Positions 49,530-62,800 of a stretch of 64,000 nucleotides of DNA are shown here, in pieces (position 1 is the stretch's first letter; each line of letters starts with the position of its first letter). Source of the DNA: Hemicentrotus pulcherrimus (lineage: Eukaryota; Echinodermata; Echinoidea; Camarodonta; Strongylocentrotidae); assembly GCA_003118195.1 (NCBI GenBank), contig BEXV01000901.1, positions 95,727-159,726 of the forward strand. Direction: 5' to 3'. The position numbers and the translations under genes were made by a program. The notes beneath the pieces were generated by a model. That model was not told where the DNA came from, searched no databases, and saw only the letters and a list, made by a program, of their open reading frames with translations.

Positions 49530-50730
49530 TTTAATGAAGATATACACACAATGAATAGAGATAATGTTTAGAATTGATGATGGGGGTTATTTAAAGCAAG
49601 GAGATGAATATTAAATTGAAATATCTTATTGTTGAAGTCCGCAGTAAGCTAATGAAGATAAAAACACACTTTAAGTCAATCATATTTGGAAATTTGCCAA
49701 GGAGAGTGGACTGAGCCACAATGTGTCTTTGATTCAACAAAAAATGTAATAACTTTGAATAGTTAACTGTCATATCTTTTTTCTTTCAACGCTACAGTAA
49801 CCTAAAGAAAACATAAACAAACTTAATGCAAAGCATATTTAGAATTTGACGTGGATTGACAGCAGTATTAATACCAGAATGAGTATTTATTAGGAAACCA
49901 AAATGTAATTATGTCAATATCACCCTGGAGTTTTGGGCAAGAATTTACTGTCTCTTGAAAAAATAAATTTCATATGTCAGCAGTCTTCCAATTATCAGTC
50001 GTCTAATGAAGATAGAAAGACACTTTACACAAGTAATATAGACTTGTCCTATGGACAGTGATTTTAAGCAAGAATTTATGTTTGGTAGATGAAATAACAA
50101 TGAAATAAATTGAAATGATCCTAGATATTTAAATGTGATAGACATTCCTCCCATGCTCATAGATCTAATGAAGATGTAGACATACCATGCAAATCATATG
50201 TAAATATGATTAAGAGAATGAACTAAAGAACCATACATGTATGGTTATGGAACAAAATGTATTGATCTTGAATTGTTAAAATGTGAAATATATATCGCTC
50301 GAACACTCATCTGCCATCTAATGGAGATAGAAAACACACTTGTTGAAAATGATATTGAAAATATGATATGAAAATTGATTTTGACCCGTAATTTGTTTGA
50401 TATGACAATAAAATGATATGTAATACTCAATAGTAAGATGTAAGTTACATCCTCTCTCCCACATCCATCTATTCTCTAATAAAGTTTGAAACACAAAACA
50501 GATCAGAATGCACTGTTAAGTGGGAGAGTATGAGGGCTGCTAGGATTAGCATTATTTAAAGATATAATGATCATGTAGAGTAATCTTTATTCAATGAACT
50601 TATGTTAACCCGTTGACAACTGAATTCTCTCATTCCCATAGGTTTAATACAGAGAGCACCCGGTTCCCGTCGTCAATGGGTTAAACAGTCTTCTGAAGAT
50701 ATGAACATACTCAAGAATTTTAATTCAGAC
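49530..50730. repeat. Degenerate tandem repeat with ATCTAATGAAGATAGA core
   Basis: Cores resembling TCTAATGAAGATAGAAA followed by ACACACTT occur near 49532, 49651, 50004, 50166, 50319, 50478 and 50693, mostly 120-215 bp apart with one double step. The array recurs in duplication copy 2 (about 60004-61204). Confidence 0.55.
50605..50684. mobile_element. 80-bp TTAA-flanked MITE, piggyBac-like
   Basis: TTAACCCGTTGAC at the left and GTCAATGGGTTAA at the right are inverted repeats with one mismatch. TTAA at both ends and CCC at the terminus are the signature of piggyBac-type insertion. It lies inside duplication copy 1. Confidence 0.65.
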
Positions 50731-51563
50731 AATATATCCCTCTGCTTACGGTGGGAAAACAATCTACTTTGATGAAAATAAACTAAACTAAACTTTACCA
50801 ATTCGTTCAAATGCAGATGTATAATTCAATTTCAAGCCATATTTAACTCCTGCATTCTAGGGATATTAGAATACCAGGCATTGTTAATTATTCAGTTAAT
50901 TATTTTTTCTCTTAAAAACCAATTTTATGAAATAACATTCAATTTCATTGGATATTTTGCATTTTCTATCCCTCTGAACGAAATGAGCTTAAACTCCTTT
51001 TGTTAAATCATTTACCTGTGTGTCTGTCTCTATTTATATAGCTTTTATCATTACATGTCTGTCTTGCTAATTATGAATTTACCATGGAACCGAACAAGAG
51101 TCTGTCTATCCCAATTCCAGACCCATTTTATCAAAATGGACCAAGTACCAAACTTTTTTGGGGTCAAGGGTAGAGTACTTCTCTCAAATCTAAGCCGAAA
51201 TAACCCTTCACTTTGGCATAATCTAAACTCAAGGGTTCTATTTTTAATGGTGAATTCTTTGGATAATGGTAAATGCACTTACAAGTCCCTTGGATTAGCT
51301 GTTCAGGCTGATATATGGTTTGCCCATGCAGGGTGACTTCTAAGGTGGGAATCCATACATGTGCACGAGCTACATATTTTTTCTTGTTAAATTCAATTGT
51401 TTTTAATTTGATTCAAATGTCATAATTCAATACTCCAATAACTCAGGAGTATGATTCGTCTTAGTTTTTATGATTTCAAATCAAAGCAGCGTCATGTAAA
51501 TGGCATTACAATTCATGATCCAAATCTTGTGATTTTTCTTGCAGTCTTCCTCTTCTGCTTCTC

Positions 51564-51603
51564 TCTCTCTCTCTCTCTCTCTTCCCCCTCTTTCTCTCTC
51601 TCC
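51564..51603. repeat. (CT)n tract in duplication copy 1
   Basis: CT run, repeated with the same length at 62038-62077 in copy 2. Confidence 0.85.
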
Positions 51604-53844
51604 AATGTTGAATCATCTAAATCTATAGATTTTGAATAATTTTCATTTGATTAAAAACAGGAAACAGATATGTTTAATTTTCCTCAGTCCTTTTACATTT
51701 ACTTATTTTCTTGAAATATACATGTGCCTTATTTTTATGAAACTATCAAAAGATGGGGATGTCTCTCAATTCAGATATGGCATCAACTACAAGATTAGCA
51801 TGCCAACACTTCACACCAGGTAGCTACGCTTTCTTTTTTTTAATGACATGGGTTTTGTATCTCACCCTTAATCCAGTGTAGAAAGCCTTTTCAACCTCAC
51901 AAAAAGAAAATTCAATAATTTAGAGACGTTTGGTCAGACATGGGGACAAAAGGGAACAATAGTGACCAAAGGGGACCAGTGGGGTGCTCTGGGGGGCTCA
52001 GTTGATAAGATATCAACTGATCGATAAGATGGTTGACTGACCAGTCCAACTTTGCTTGGATCGAGCTCTTATTAATCCATAGATGCGGTTCCCCATCTAG
52101 AGGGGACCGCTCATATCTCGGACCCATTACATCTCAAAAACATACGTTTAATTGTCGACTATCTTAAGGATCCATGCATTGTCTCATGATAGACATCAAC
52201 TATTACAAAAGCAAAAGTCAATAGCCGTTGTGATGCATAAAGTTTAAGAACAATGAGTGGATTGAGCTGATATAGATCTGTTTAGTCCTTGAGAAATAAA
52301 CATTGAGCAGGTACTGTCAAACTTATGATGTTTCTATCGACCCAGCTCACAAAATCAATCAAATTGAAAAAATAACATGTTTTGTTTGCTCTAATCCACT
52401 TTGAAAAAAGCCAGTTTGAATATGCCCAATAAACAGTACAACTAGACTAAATCAAGCATGTTATCCAGTTAGCATCAGTTACATTGAAATGATTTAGAAA
52501 CAGAATTAATTCATTTTTTTTTGTTCAAACAAAATGAACATGTATATTAGTCTAAGAACCAAATTTAGTATTTACTTCAGGTGGAATACAAGGTGACCAA
52601 GATACAGAACATAATTGGCTACAAAGCTCAAAATATTCTACTTCTATTTTGAGTTTGTGATTGAAATATACCATAGACATCCAACTTGCACGATATCATG
52701 TATAACAAAATGTCTTACAGATAACATAAAAGGTAATCCAAAGCTCTCCTTAATCTTGAGATGAATATCATTTGCAGCTAAATGTGCGTATGGTATACTC
52801 TCAACGTGGTCACCTTCTCATGCCCTTATCCACTCAAACACAAGATTTTCTTTCATGTTTAGGATAATTTCACTTATCCTCTTAACTTTTAAGCAGTCTC
52901 TTATATACTTTGCGTTTCCTGATCCTTTACTTATTCAAAGAATATAAGGCCAAAGATCTCGCTGTATCCTCAACATTTTGAAGTGGTTATTGATTCTAAA
53001 ATAAATCCTAAGCTGATTAGTCTAATCTCTACAAATGGAAACAAGGTGCAATTGGCACTACCCCAGTCTCTTAATCCCCACCCCTATTCCTCATGAGTTG
53101 AAGGGAAGTTGAAAGGTTTTACTCATGGATTCTACAGGAGTCTCGTTATCAAAAATTTAATAGTGTAACAGTGAAAGTAACAGCAAAAGGTTTGCAGTGA
53201 CAGTAGCAGTGAAAGTGTTTCAGTAAAAATAAGCAGTAAGTGTTTAACAGTAACAGAAGCCAGAAAAATTGTTGCAGGAAAATTGTAACAGAGAAAGTAG
53301 CAAGAAAAAGTGGTAGAGAAACGTTGTAGTACAACTGAACAGTAATATTGTAAAAGTTGCTTGAATATATTGGAAAAGGCAGATACAGTCTTTATTGGTT
53401 TATCTTTTAGAATTACATTGGGACATCAAATACTCAAAGAAAGTCCTAGAAACAATGAGAGGGTGTGTAAAATATAACAAGTATAAGATTTAAATCCTTT
53501 CCAAAGAAATAAAAACAGATTAATAAGTGAGAAACTGTTTTTTTGAGAAAAAGATTTCAAAAATTATGTTTCAACCAAAGGTAAGAATATCAAACAGAGG
53601 AGATAGTTATCTCATTGGTAGTTTTAACTAATTTCTAATGAAAAGTGAATGGCTCCTGTATTAAGACTATGAGAATTTGAGAATCCATTAGTCAACAGGT
53701 AATGCAAAGAAGAAAAGTCAGAGAGGGAGAAAAGATCACGGGCAGAGAGGGGTATGGAGAAAATGATACTAAGGTCCATTTAAACTGTAGAAAAAGAATG
53801 GAAGACACATGGAAACGTGATGTAATATGATGACATATCCTAAA

Positions 53845-53990
53845 GATAGAGAGAAAGAAAGAGAAATAGAGAGAGAGGGGGAATTAAGAGAAAGAAAGAA
53901 ATAGGGAGGGGAAGGGAAAGAGAGAGAGAGAGTGAGAGAGCAAGAGAGAAAGAGAGGACAGGGGGAGAGAGATAGCAATAGAGAGACAGA
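53845..53990. repeat. GA-rich simple repeat
   Basis: Purine-rich GAGAGA/GAAAGA tract beyond the shared part of the duplication. Confidence 0.85.
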
Positions 53991-55425
53991 CAGACAGGTA
54001 GAGTGATACAGACATATACACAAAAAATGAGAGAGAGTGGTAGATGTAAAGCAATACAGATAGGTATAGTAAAGGTGTCAACAACATGACAAAGAGGAAT
54101 ATGCCATGAGGAAGGAAGGATATAAAGTACAAAGGCCTACGGTGTGTTTTAGATGAAGTTTCTTCCCCTGTACGAGATGGTATCTCCCACAATTTACTGG
54201 TGGGAAAGACATCTGGTGAAGCTGTGATAATCAGTCTGTTAACACCAGTAAGCTGGCGACAAACCCAATGCCAAGCCGATTTTGTCAACTCCAGGACAAA
54301 GCAGAGAGGTGTCGAGTGCAAATACTGATACATCAAAACAACGGTAACATCAGTATCATTGATTTCATGGTTTTTCATTAAACGCAGCTCTTACTAAAGG
54401 ATAGGAGATACAAACATCTGTTTTTATTTGGTATTGATTTGGTAGGCTATGAATATTTCCTGTTTGTTATGAAATTCTGTAAAAATGAAATGACTGTTGG
54501 AGTGATGAAAAGAACTTATCGTTCAAAGTCCACATACGCACCCTAATTGTATATCAAAAATATGATATAATGTACTATACAGGATGTGAATTGTGGATTT
54601 ATACTATATTGAGCCATAATGACTGCCATTTGCAAGTGTACTTTTTGAATAATGTGATGAAAATGATGATGAGGGTTTTCAATTTCACTCTGACCAGTGA
54701 AAAGGTATTTGAATTTGAAGTTTAATGAATACCGAAAGATATTAAAGTCAATAGTTAATTTTTTTTAAAGTTTTGATGAATTCACAATTTCCCTGAGTTA
54801 AGATATATTTTTGTAATAATCATCATTTCCGAGTGGTGGATATTTGATTTATTAGACAAACAAGATGAGACACAATTGTACATAAATTGTAAAAAATTAA
54901 ATATTCAATATCATACCTTTATTGCCGCCTTCTAAAATCGACCCCATTAAAAAATATGCTTATTTTTCTTAGCTGAGCTATTAATCATGACCTCCCAACC
55001 AGCATCTATAAAAGAGATGGATCCTTTCCTGAAAGCTTTTATTAGCAAAAGGCCATTTTGACAAAAATATGACTCCAGATTTTTTTTCTTGACGCAATGC
55101 ATTAATCAAGTGGTTTAACTGGAAATGATGCACTTTGGGATGAATATATTTCATCTGTGCAAGAGGGAAATATAATTGAGCCCTTTCTTCTCTTTTCCTG
55201 CATGTATTTAGTAGATAAAAGAGTTCCTATTACAAGTGTCAGAGCGCACAAGGTCAGCTGGGGAGAAGAGAGTGCATCTTTGGGGCTTTTTCCGGTGATA
55301 CTCAATGTCGCTGTGAGAGAAAGCAGGTGAAGTGACATCCTGTATCTGAGGGGTGATGGATCACACCTCCTGCTTAATGTGTGCCGCGTGCTGTCATTTA
55401 ATATTGCATGTGTGGTATATTGTGG

Positions 55426-55456
55426 CAGTGGGGTAGGGTGGGGTGGGGTGGGGTAT
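55426..55456. repeat. (GGGGT)n short repeat
   Basis: About five GGGGT units. It is G-rich on the + strand and could form a G-quadruplex. Confidence 0.75.
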
Positions 55457-55782
55457 ACGTAGGTGGGCGAGGGTATGTGTTAGGAGGGAGGGATGAGGAC
55501 TGTTATGGTTCTGGTATAGTGGTTGGTAGTAGTAGGTACATGGTAGCAGTGTACTCATGTCAGGATGTATTAGCTTTCCACTCACACATGCATGATCACA
55601 TATAATGTCTACTTTTCAAATCTGAAAATGTTCCTAGAAGGTTACTTTCAAGATAAATCATATTCCTGATAGTGCAGTACAGAAAGCATATGAATAAATA
55701 CAGGAATGAATAAAAACATGAATAAATGTAAAGCCATTGAAGAAGAAAAAAATGAAAATGAAAATTGAAGTGGTTATTTATC

Positions 55783-55853
55783 TGCTGAGAGCTAGGAGGG
55801 TATTAGCTCTACATGTATGTTAAATGATATGATTTAATGCCATTCTAGCAGAC
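55783..55853. repeat. Single hairpin element
   Basis: The left arm CTAGGAGGGTATTAGCTC and right arm GATTTAATGCCATTCTAG are complementary with a few mismatches around a loop of about 20 nt. Confidence 0.6.
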
Positions 55854-56870
55854 AATGGCAGAGGCCGAGGCCCTTATTCAACTCAAATTCTAACCCAGCA
55901 ACTAAGCTTGTTTTCAAAATCCAGTCAAAGGAAGTAAGCCTGCGTCTAGGTTTTACTTTTGCTTTACATGATCTTAGACGCAGGCGGTTTAAACTGAAAA
56001 AATAGAAGCCCAATGGACATTAGTGTTTTTACACAAACTTGTGGCTAATAAAGCAAGGCTTGGGGAATGGTTTCTATTAAATTGTGGCTAAGTTTATCCC
56101 TCTAGATTAAATTCAAACTCCTTCCTCCGCATGACCAACAGTGATAATACAAGGTACATGTGGAATGATACTACCCAGGGGATACAGTATATAAGATGGG
56201 TCATTTTTAAGTTAGCGTTACTTTATTCACCATGCATCCCCTTCTGTAAATCTCTAGAGAGTGTCCAAAGGGATACTCCACTTCTTGTCCTACATCCACG
56301 GTAACAAAAAACTCTCTTTTCGGCAAGAAACAAAATGAGGTCAGCCCACTAATTCTCTATCTAAACTAGTTTTCTTTGCAAGATTATCTAGCATACGTTC
56401 CCCCAAGAAATCACTAGAGATTGCTATAATGCTAAAGAATCATCTTCCTCTTCCGCTTAATGATGCCTCTTGCAATCTTGGAAGGGATTTAAGCGATGAT
56501 CGTGTAGGCAATTAGGGTCTCATGATAGCAAGTAACCGCCTACTCTACCTATTCATTCGGATACAAAAACATCTCCAGGAATAATGTGTGAAAAACATCC
56601 TATTACAAGTACATTCAGTACCTCAACTGCTACAAACACGTAACTGCATGAACCATATACAATTTGACATTTTCGTCTTTCTGCAAATATCATTGGGGGC
56701 TATTAACTGATAAACAGATTAATGTTTCAACTTGTTACTAATTACTATAAAAAGACACAGGGGTAATTAAGCTTGGGAATTAGCGTCTGTTCAGAACAAG
56801 AGACGAGTTCAATAGTAAATTTTGCATAGAATTGAGGCCCTATTGGCGCTCAGTACAAACAATTATGTTT

Positions 56871-56922
56871 TAAGAGCTAGAAGAATATTAACTCATAATT
56901 CATCACAAAGTTAATGCCCTTC
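56871..56922. repeat. Single hairpin element
   Basis: GAAGAATATTAACTC pairs imperfectly with AGTTAATGCCCTTC across a loop of about 13 nt. Same family as the array at 30.4 kb. Confidence 0.6.
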
Positions 56923-58424
56923 AAAAAATATGTTCAGAGTAAAATAATTAAGATCTGGAAAATGGCCTCATTGATTGCAAGGTTGTTTAATTACAAGCCA
57001 TACATCTGGAGGTGCCCTGAATATCATAATGCATAGGAAATTGTAAAAATAATAACATGGAATTTTGCTGGTATCTCATTTCAATATTTTAACAAGACAA
57101 CACAGCAAAATAGAAATCTATATTGACTATTATATCTGAAATATTTTTAGGTAGCAAAACAAATTTCAAATTGAACTTATATGCATGTAGAGCTAAAAAA
57201 AAGTATTCTACTTTGTATCTGTTAGAATTAAACTAAAGTATACATGAAATAGATAAATTTCACACAAGTAAATATTTAATATGGGCATAATATATGGTTT
57301 TAGCTATATTCTCCTATTTCAATACATTTGAAGGCCAAGCTAATTTGTAGCTGGATTATAAAACAATGTAACAATTGCAATGTATGTGACAGTGTTGCCC
57401 TATATACAAATTCAACTCGCATCGGAATGACTGGAGTTGACTTAAGAAATCAAATTTCCAACATTTCTCTTGGGATGAACAAATACAACTTGAGGTCAGG
57501 AATGGTAATTAAGTGCAAACTACAGGAAAGGTCTCACAGAATTTTCACACATCAGGAGTCCATCATCTCTCCCGCGAGTTGATGCCAACACTGAGAAATC
57601 AGCAAGTCAACGCCAAATTTACATCTCTAGAAGCTTGTTCATAACATGCTTGGTCAAGCAGCAAATACATGTTTGACTTTGGTATTCCTATTGGCGATGG
57701 TTTCACTTAACATCCGTTTGTTTATGTGGAAAATATAGAGGGATTTTTCAGACTTAATTTGTAGAGTATGCAGTGATGTGCTGAAAGAAGAAACTTGTAT
57801 CAAATGAGTGGATGGATGATGGTATGCATTGACCTGTTGACCCCAAAACTAACAACCAAAATTTCATTTTTTGAATTGAAAGTCATCTTCTCTGGTATTC
57901 TTATGGCAAATTGAGTTTATTACTTGAAGACACAAAGACCATTTTCTTCTCCTTCATCTAAACTGATTAAAAATTCTCAAAGAAAAATGTGTCCACTTCC
58001 TATGAATACACGTACTAGTGGTAATATTCACATATTATGCATGTGTTATTTTGATACTTATCCTATATACTATTTACATACTCTGCATATAAAATTCACG
58101 TACTATTCATGCAGGAGGTATTTTAATTCAAGGAGAGATATACTCAGATGGTAATATTTAAAATCAATCATTACAGAGATTACCCCCTCTCATGATACCT
58201 CCAAAATACTGCTATCACTTACACACCTCCTATCACATCCAATTCACCAAGCCATTGTCACGTTGATTCAGAAACTATATCTTCAACAGATGACATCAAT
58301 TAATAAAGTCATCACTTAGCAAAGCAGCCCTCTTGATCAGTCAACCATCCCACTCTCCTTTCACCAGCCTCATCTTTCTCATCATCGGTCAGAGAGAGTT
58401 GAACTTAATCAGATTGAGCAGAAT

Positions 58425-59700
58425 ACAAATACCATGTGGCTTTGAGCGCCATGGGTGACGGTCAGGGATTCACAACCAGCACCACTAAAACTGACCATTT
58501 AAAACAATGTCTGACTCTCTCAAATGTCATTTTATGTTGATGGCAAACACTGAACAGACCTAAAATGTGATTAAGGAACACACAAAGGGTAGTTTCTAAC
58601 CTAAATGCATTTTTATGTACACCCCGTATCATGCAAATAGTTATTGATTCAATATAGTGCATACCCTTTATTCACTTGAATCTACAAATCCATGTATATT
58701 TTTGATTGAACATTTCACAAATACCATGTGGCTTTGAAAAGCGGTGGGTTTCAGGGCTTCGCGGACCCGCTCGACTAAAACTGATGACTTGTATCAATGT
58801 CCGATTCTCTCAAATGTCAATGATATATCATTTCAGTTGACAGAAAACACTGAATAAATTTAAATGATGCTAGAGGGTAAAGGTTGTTTCTGATATATCA
58901 TCAGTGTTATTAATTTTCTATTTTGCTGTCTTATTCCATATTATCCTATCTTTTATTGCACATGTAATTATCTTGAATATATCCTCATTATATTTTTTAA
59001 TGCATATTCTGTAAATTGTGAGCAATTCAGCCATTGGCTTTCATTCACAAATTGTATTAAACCATGAACACATGAATAAATAAACAAAGTGTGTTGATTT
59101 AGTATAGTTTTTACACAAACATTTCCATCCAATGTCAATGTATCATTTCATTTAGACAGCAAACACTCAAAAGATTTACAGTGAATTAAAGATAGGGGAG
59201 TTACAAGCCATAACATGTGCTTGTTATACATTTTAAGTGTACTATTTATTATAAATATAGAAATGTTATTCAAGCTGTTAAACCTATTTTTCTATTGAAG
59301 TTATGAAGTCATTTTCTAAATGTATGAGAGAGGAAATCCACTCTTTGAGGAGTCATATCAGAGATTTATTTGTTTAGGAAATTTATGCTTAGATGTAGGA
59401 TCCACCCTACTTCTGCAGTGAATTCAAATCAACTCCCATGGTATTGATACCCAGTATCATCTCCTTCAAAAATAGATTTTCTATCCCATTCATAAAGAGA
59501 GCTAGCACATACAGTGTACATATTTCTTATTCAGCATTGCATAAACACTATGGGGCAAGGGAAGTGGGTGTCGGAGCTAAACTGACAAGTTTGTTATCTT
59601 CATGCTGAAACTGATGATTCAAACCTCATGTCAAGCCATGTCAATGTCAGTAATAAATAATTCCATGTTGATGGATTGAACACTGGGTAGATTTAGAATT
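58425..59700. repeat. Degenerate tandem repeat, about 290-bp unit
   Basis: Two clear copies (58425-58570, 58715-58865) share ATACCATGTGGCTTTGA, CTAAAACTGA, CTCTCAAATGTCA and AAACACTGAA. Two partial copies follow near 59131 and 59636. Confidence 0.6.
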
Positions 59701-59727
59701 ACTTGAAGCCAGTAAACATTGCCTATT

Positions 59728-59788
59728 TGGAGCCAGAAGGGTACTAACTCTGTGGAAAGTGCTATGAGTTATAACTCTTCTGCCTCTG
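59728..59788. repeat. Single hairpin element at the duplication border
   Basis: CCAGAAGGGTACTAACTC and GAGTTATAACTCTTCTGCC form imperfect arms with a loop of about 14 nt. It ends about 13 bp before duplication copy 2. Confidence 0.7.
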
Positions 59789-59801
59789 ACCAGATCATAT
59801 A

Positions 59802-62800
59802 ATATAAAAATGAAATGCAATTATTTAAATAAAGTCTTATCTTTTATCTTTATGAATAGCTAAACAGCGAAGTATCAATATAGTTCATGAAAGGTGTACT
59901 TATAAAGTGCCATGGAGGTCTAAAAGTCTAAAATGTTTAATTTGATATGGCATGAAAATATAATAAATATGATATCAACTCTTTTGCTCACACTCAGAAG
60001 TCATTTAATGAAGATATACACACAATGAATAGAGATAATGTTTAGAATTGATGATGGGGGTTATTTAAAGCAAGGAGATGAATATTAAATTGAAATATCT
60101 TATTGTTGAAGTCCGCAGTAAGCTAATGAAGATAAAAACACACTTTAAGTCAATCATATTTGGAAATTTGCCAAGGAGAGTGGACTGAGCCACAATGTGT
60201 CTTTGATTCAACAAAAAATGTAATAACTTTGAATAGTTAACTGTCATATCTTTTTTCTTTCAACGCTACAGTAACCTAAAGAAAACATAAACAAACTTAA
60301 TGCAAAGCATATTTAGAATTTGACGTGGATTGACAGCAGTATTAATACCAGAATGAGTATTTATTAGGAAACCAAAATGTAATTATGTCAATATCACCCT
60401 GGAGTTTTGGGCAAGAATTTACTGTCTCTTGAAAAAATAAATTTCATATGTCAGCAGTCTTCCAATTATCAGTCGTCTAATGAAGATAGAAAGACACTTT
60501 ACACAAGTAATATAGACTTGTCCTATGGACAGTGATTTTAAGCAAGAATTTATGTTTGGTAGATGAAATAACAATGAAATAAATTGAAATGATCCTAGAT
60601 ATTTAAATGTGATAGACATTCCTCCCATGCTCATAGATCTAATGAAGATGTAGACATACCATGCAAATCATATGTAAATATGATTAAGAGAATGAACTAA
60701 AGAACCATACATGTATGGTTATGGAACAAAATGTATTGATCTTGAATTGTTAAAATGTGAAATATATATCGCTCGAACACTCATCTGCCATCTAATGGAG
60801 ATAGAAAACACACTTGTTGAAAATGATATTGAAAATATGATATGAAAATTGATTTTGACCCGTAATTTGTTTGATATGACAATAAAATGATATGTAATAC
60901 TCAATAGTAAGATGTAAGTTACATCCTCTCTCCCACATCCATCTATTCTCTAATAAAGTTTGAAACACAAAACAGATCAGAATGCACTGTTAAGTGGGAG
61001 AGTATGAGGGCTGCTAGGATTAGCATTATTTAAAGATATAATGATCATGTAGAGTAATCTTTATTCAATGAACTTATGTTAACCCGTTGACAACTGAATT
61101 CTCTCATTCCCATAGGTTTAATACAGAGAGCACCCGGTTCCCGTCGTCAATGGGTTAAACAGTCTTCTGAAGATATGAACATACTCAAGAATTTTAATTC
61201 AGACAATATATCCCTCTGCTTACGGTGGGAAAACAATCTACTTTGATGAAAATAAACTAAACTAAACTTTACCAATTCGTTCAAATGCAGATGTATAATT
61301 CAATTTCAAGCCATATTTAACTCCTGCATTCTAGGGATATTAGAATACCAGGCATTGTTAATTATTCAGTTAATTATTTTTTCTCTTAAAAACCAATTTT
61401 ATGAAATAACATTCAATTTCATTGGATATTTTGCATTTTCTATCCCTCTGAACGAAATGAGCTTAAACTCCTTTTGTTAAATCATTTACCTGTGTGTCTG
61501 TCTCTATTTATATAGCTTTTATCATTACATGTCTGTCTTGCTAATTATGAATTTACCATGGAACCGAACAAGAGTCTGTCTATCCCAATTCCAGACCCAT
61601 TTTATCAAAATGGACCAAGTACCAAACTTTTTTGGGGTCAAGGGTAGAGTACTTCTCTCAAATCTAAGCCGAAATAACCCTTCACTTTGGCATAATCTAA
61701 ACTCAAGGGTTCTATTTTTAATGGTGAATTATTTGGATAATGGTAAATGCACTTACAAGTCCCTTGGATTAGCTGTTCAGGCTGATATATGGTTTGCCCA
61801 TGCAGGGTGACTTCTAAGGTGGGAATCCATACATGTGCACGAGCTACATATTTTTTCTTGTTAAATTCAATTGTTTTTAATTTGATTCAAATGTCATAAT
61901 TCAATACTCCAATAACTCAGGAGTATGATTCGTCTTAGTTTTTATGATTTCAAATCAAAGCAGCGTCATGTAAATGGCATTACAATTCATGATCCAAATC
62001 TTGTGATTTTTCTTGCAGTCTTCCTCTTCTGCTTCTCTCTCTCTCTCTCTCTCTCTTCCCCCTCTTTCTCTCTCTCCAATGTTGAATCATCTAAATCTAT
62101 AGATTTTGAATAATTTTCATTTGATTAAAAACAGGAAACAGATATGTTTAATTTTCCTCAGTCCTTTTACATTTACTTATTTTCTTGAAATATACATGTG
62201 CCTTATTTTTATGAAACTATCAAAAGATGGGGATGTCTCTCAATTCAGATATGGCATCAACTACAAGATTAGCATGCCAACACTTCACACCAGGTAGCTA
62301 CGCTTTCTTTTTTTTAATGACATGGGTTTTGTATCTCACCCTTAATCCAGTGTAGAAAGCCTTTTCAACCTCACAAAAAGAAAATTCAATAATTTAGAGA
62401 CGTTTGGTCAGACATGGGGACAAAAGGGAACAATAGTGACCAAAGGGGACCAGTGGGGTGCTCTGGGGGGCTCAGTTGATAAGATATCAACTGATCGATA
62501 AGATGGTTGACTGACCAGTCCAACTTTGCTTGGATCGAGCTCTTATTAATCCATAGATGCGGTTCCCCATCTAGAGGGGACCGCTCATATCTCGGACCCA
62601 TTACATCTCAAAAACATACGTTTAATTGTCGACTATCTTAAGGATCCATGCATTGTCTCATGATAGACATCAACTATTACAAAAGCAAAAGTCAATAGCC
62701 GTTGTGATGCATAAAGTTTAAGAACAATGAGTGGATTGAGCTGATATAGATCTGTTTAGTCCTTGAGAAATAAACATTGAGCAGGTACTGTCAAACTTAT

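Larger units (their letters stand above)
49328..53526. repeat. Copy 1 of a near-identical 4.2-kb duplication
   Basis: Every landmark checked recurs exactly 10,474 bp downstream with no net indel. I noted only two substitutions (49332 g/a, 51257 c/a). The left end lies directly after an ambiguous base (49327) and a (TC)n tract. The right end is not visible because copy 2 reaches the window edge. Confidence 0.95.

Noticed and set aside
51055..51336. A 93-codon ORF present in both copies of the duplication
   Set aside because: The copies are nearly identical in non-coding sequence too, so conservation of the frame says nothing. No domain is recognised.
53884..54378. A 164-codon - strand ORF
   Set aside because: The N-terminal half has no recognised domain and the rest is the complement of a GA-rich tract.
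55426..55456. GGGGT run as telomere-like sequence
   Set aside because: Only a few units, with GGGGT instead of TTAGGG, inside ordinary intron-type sequence. It is a simple repeat.
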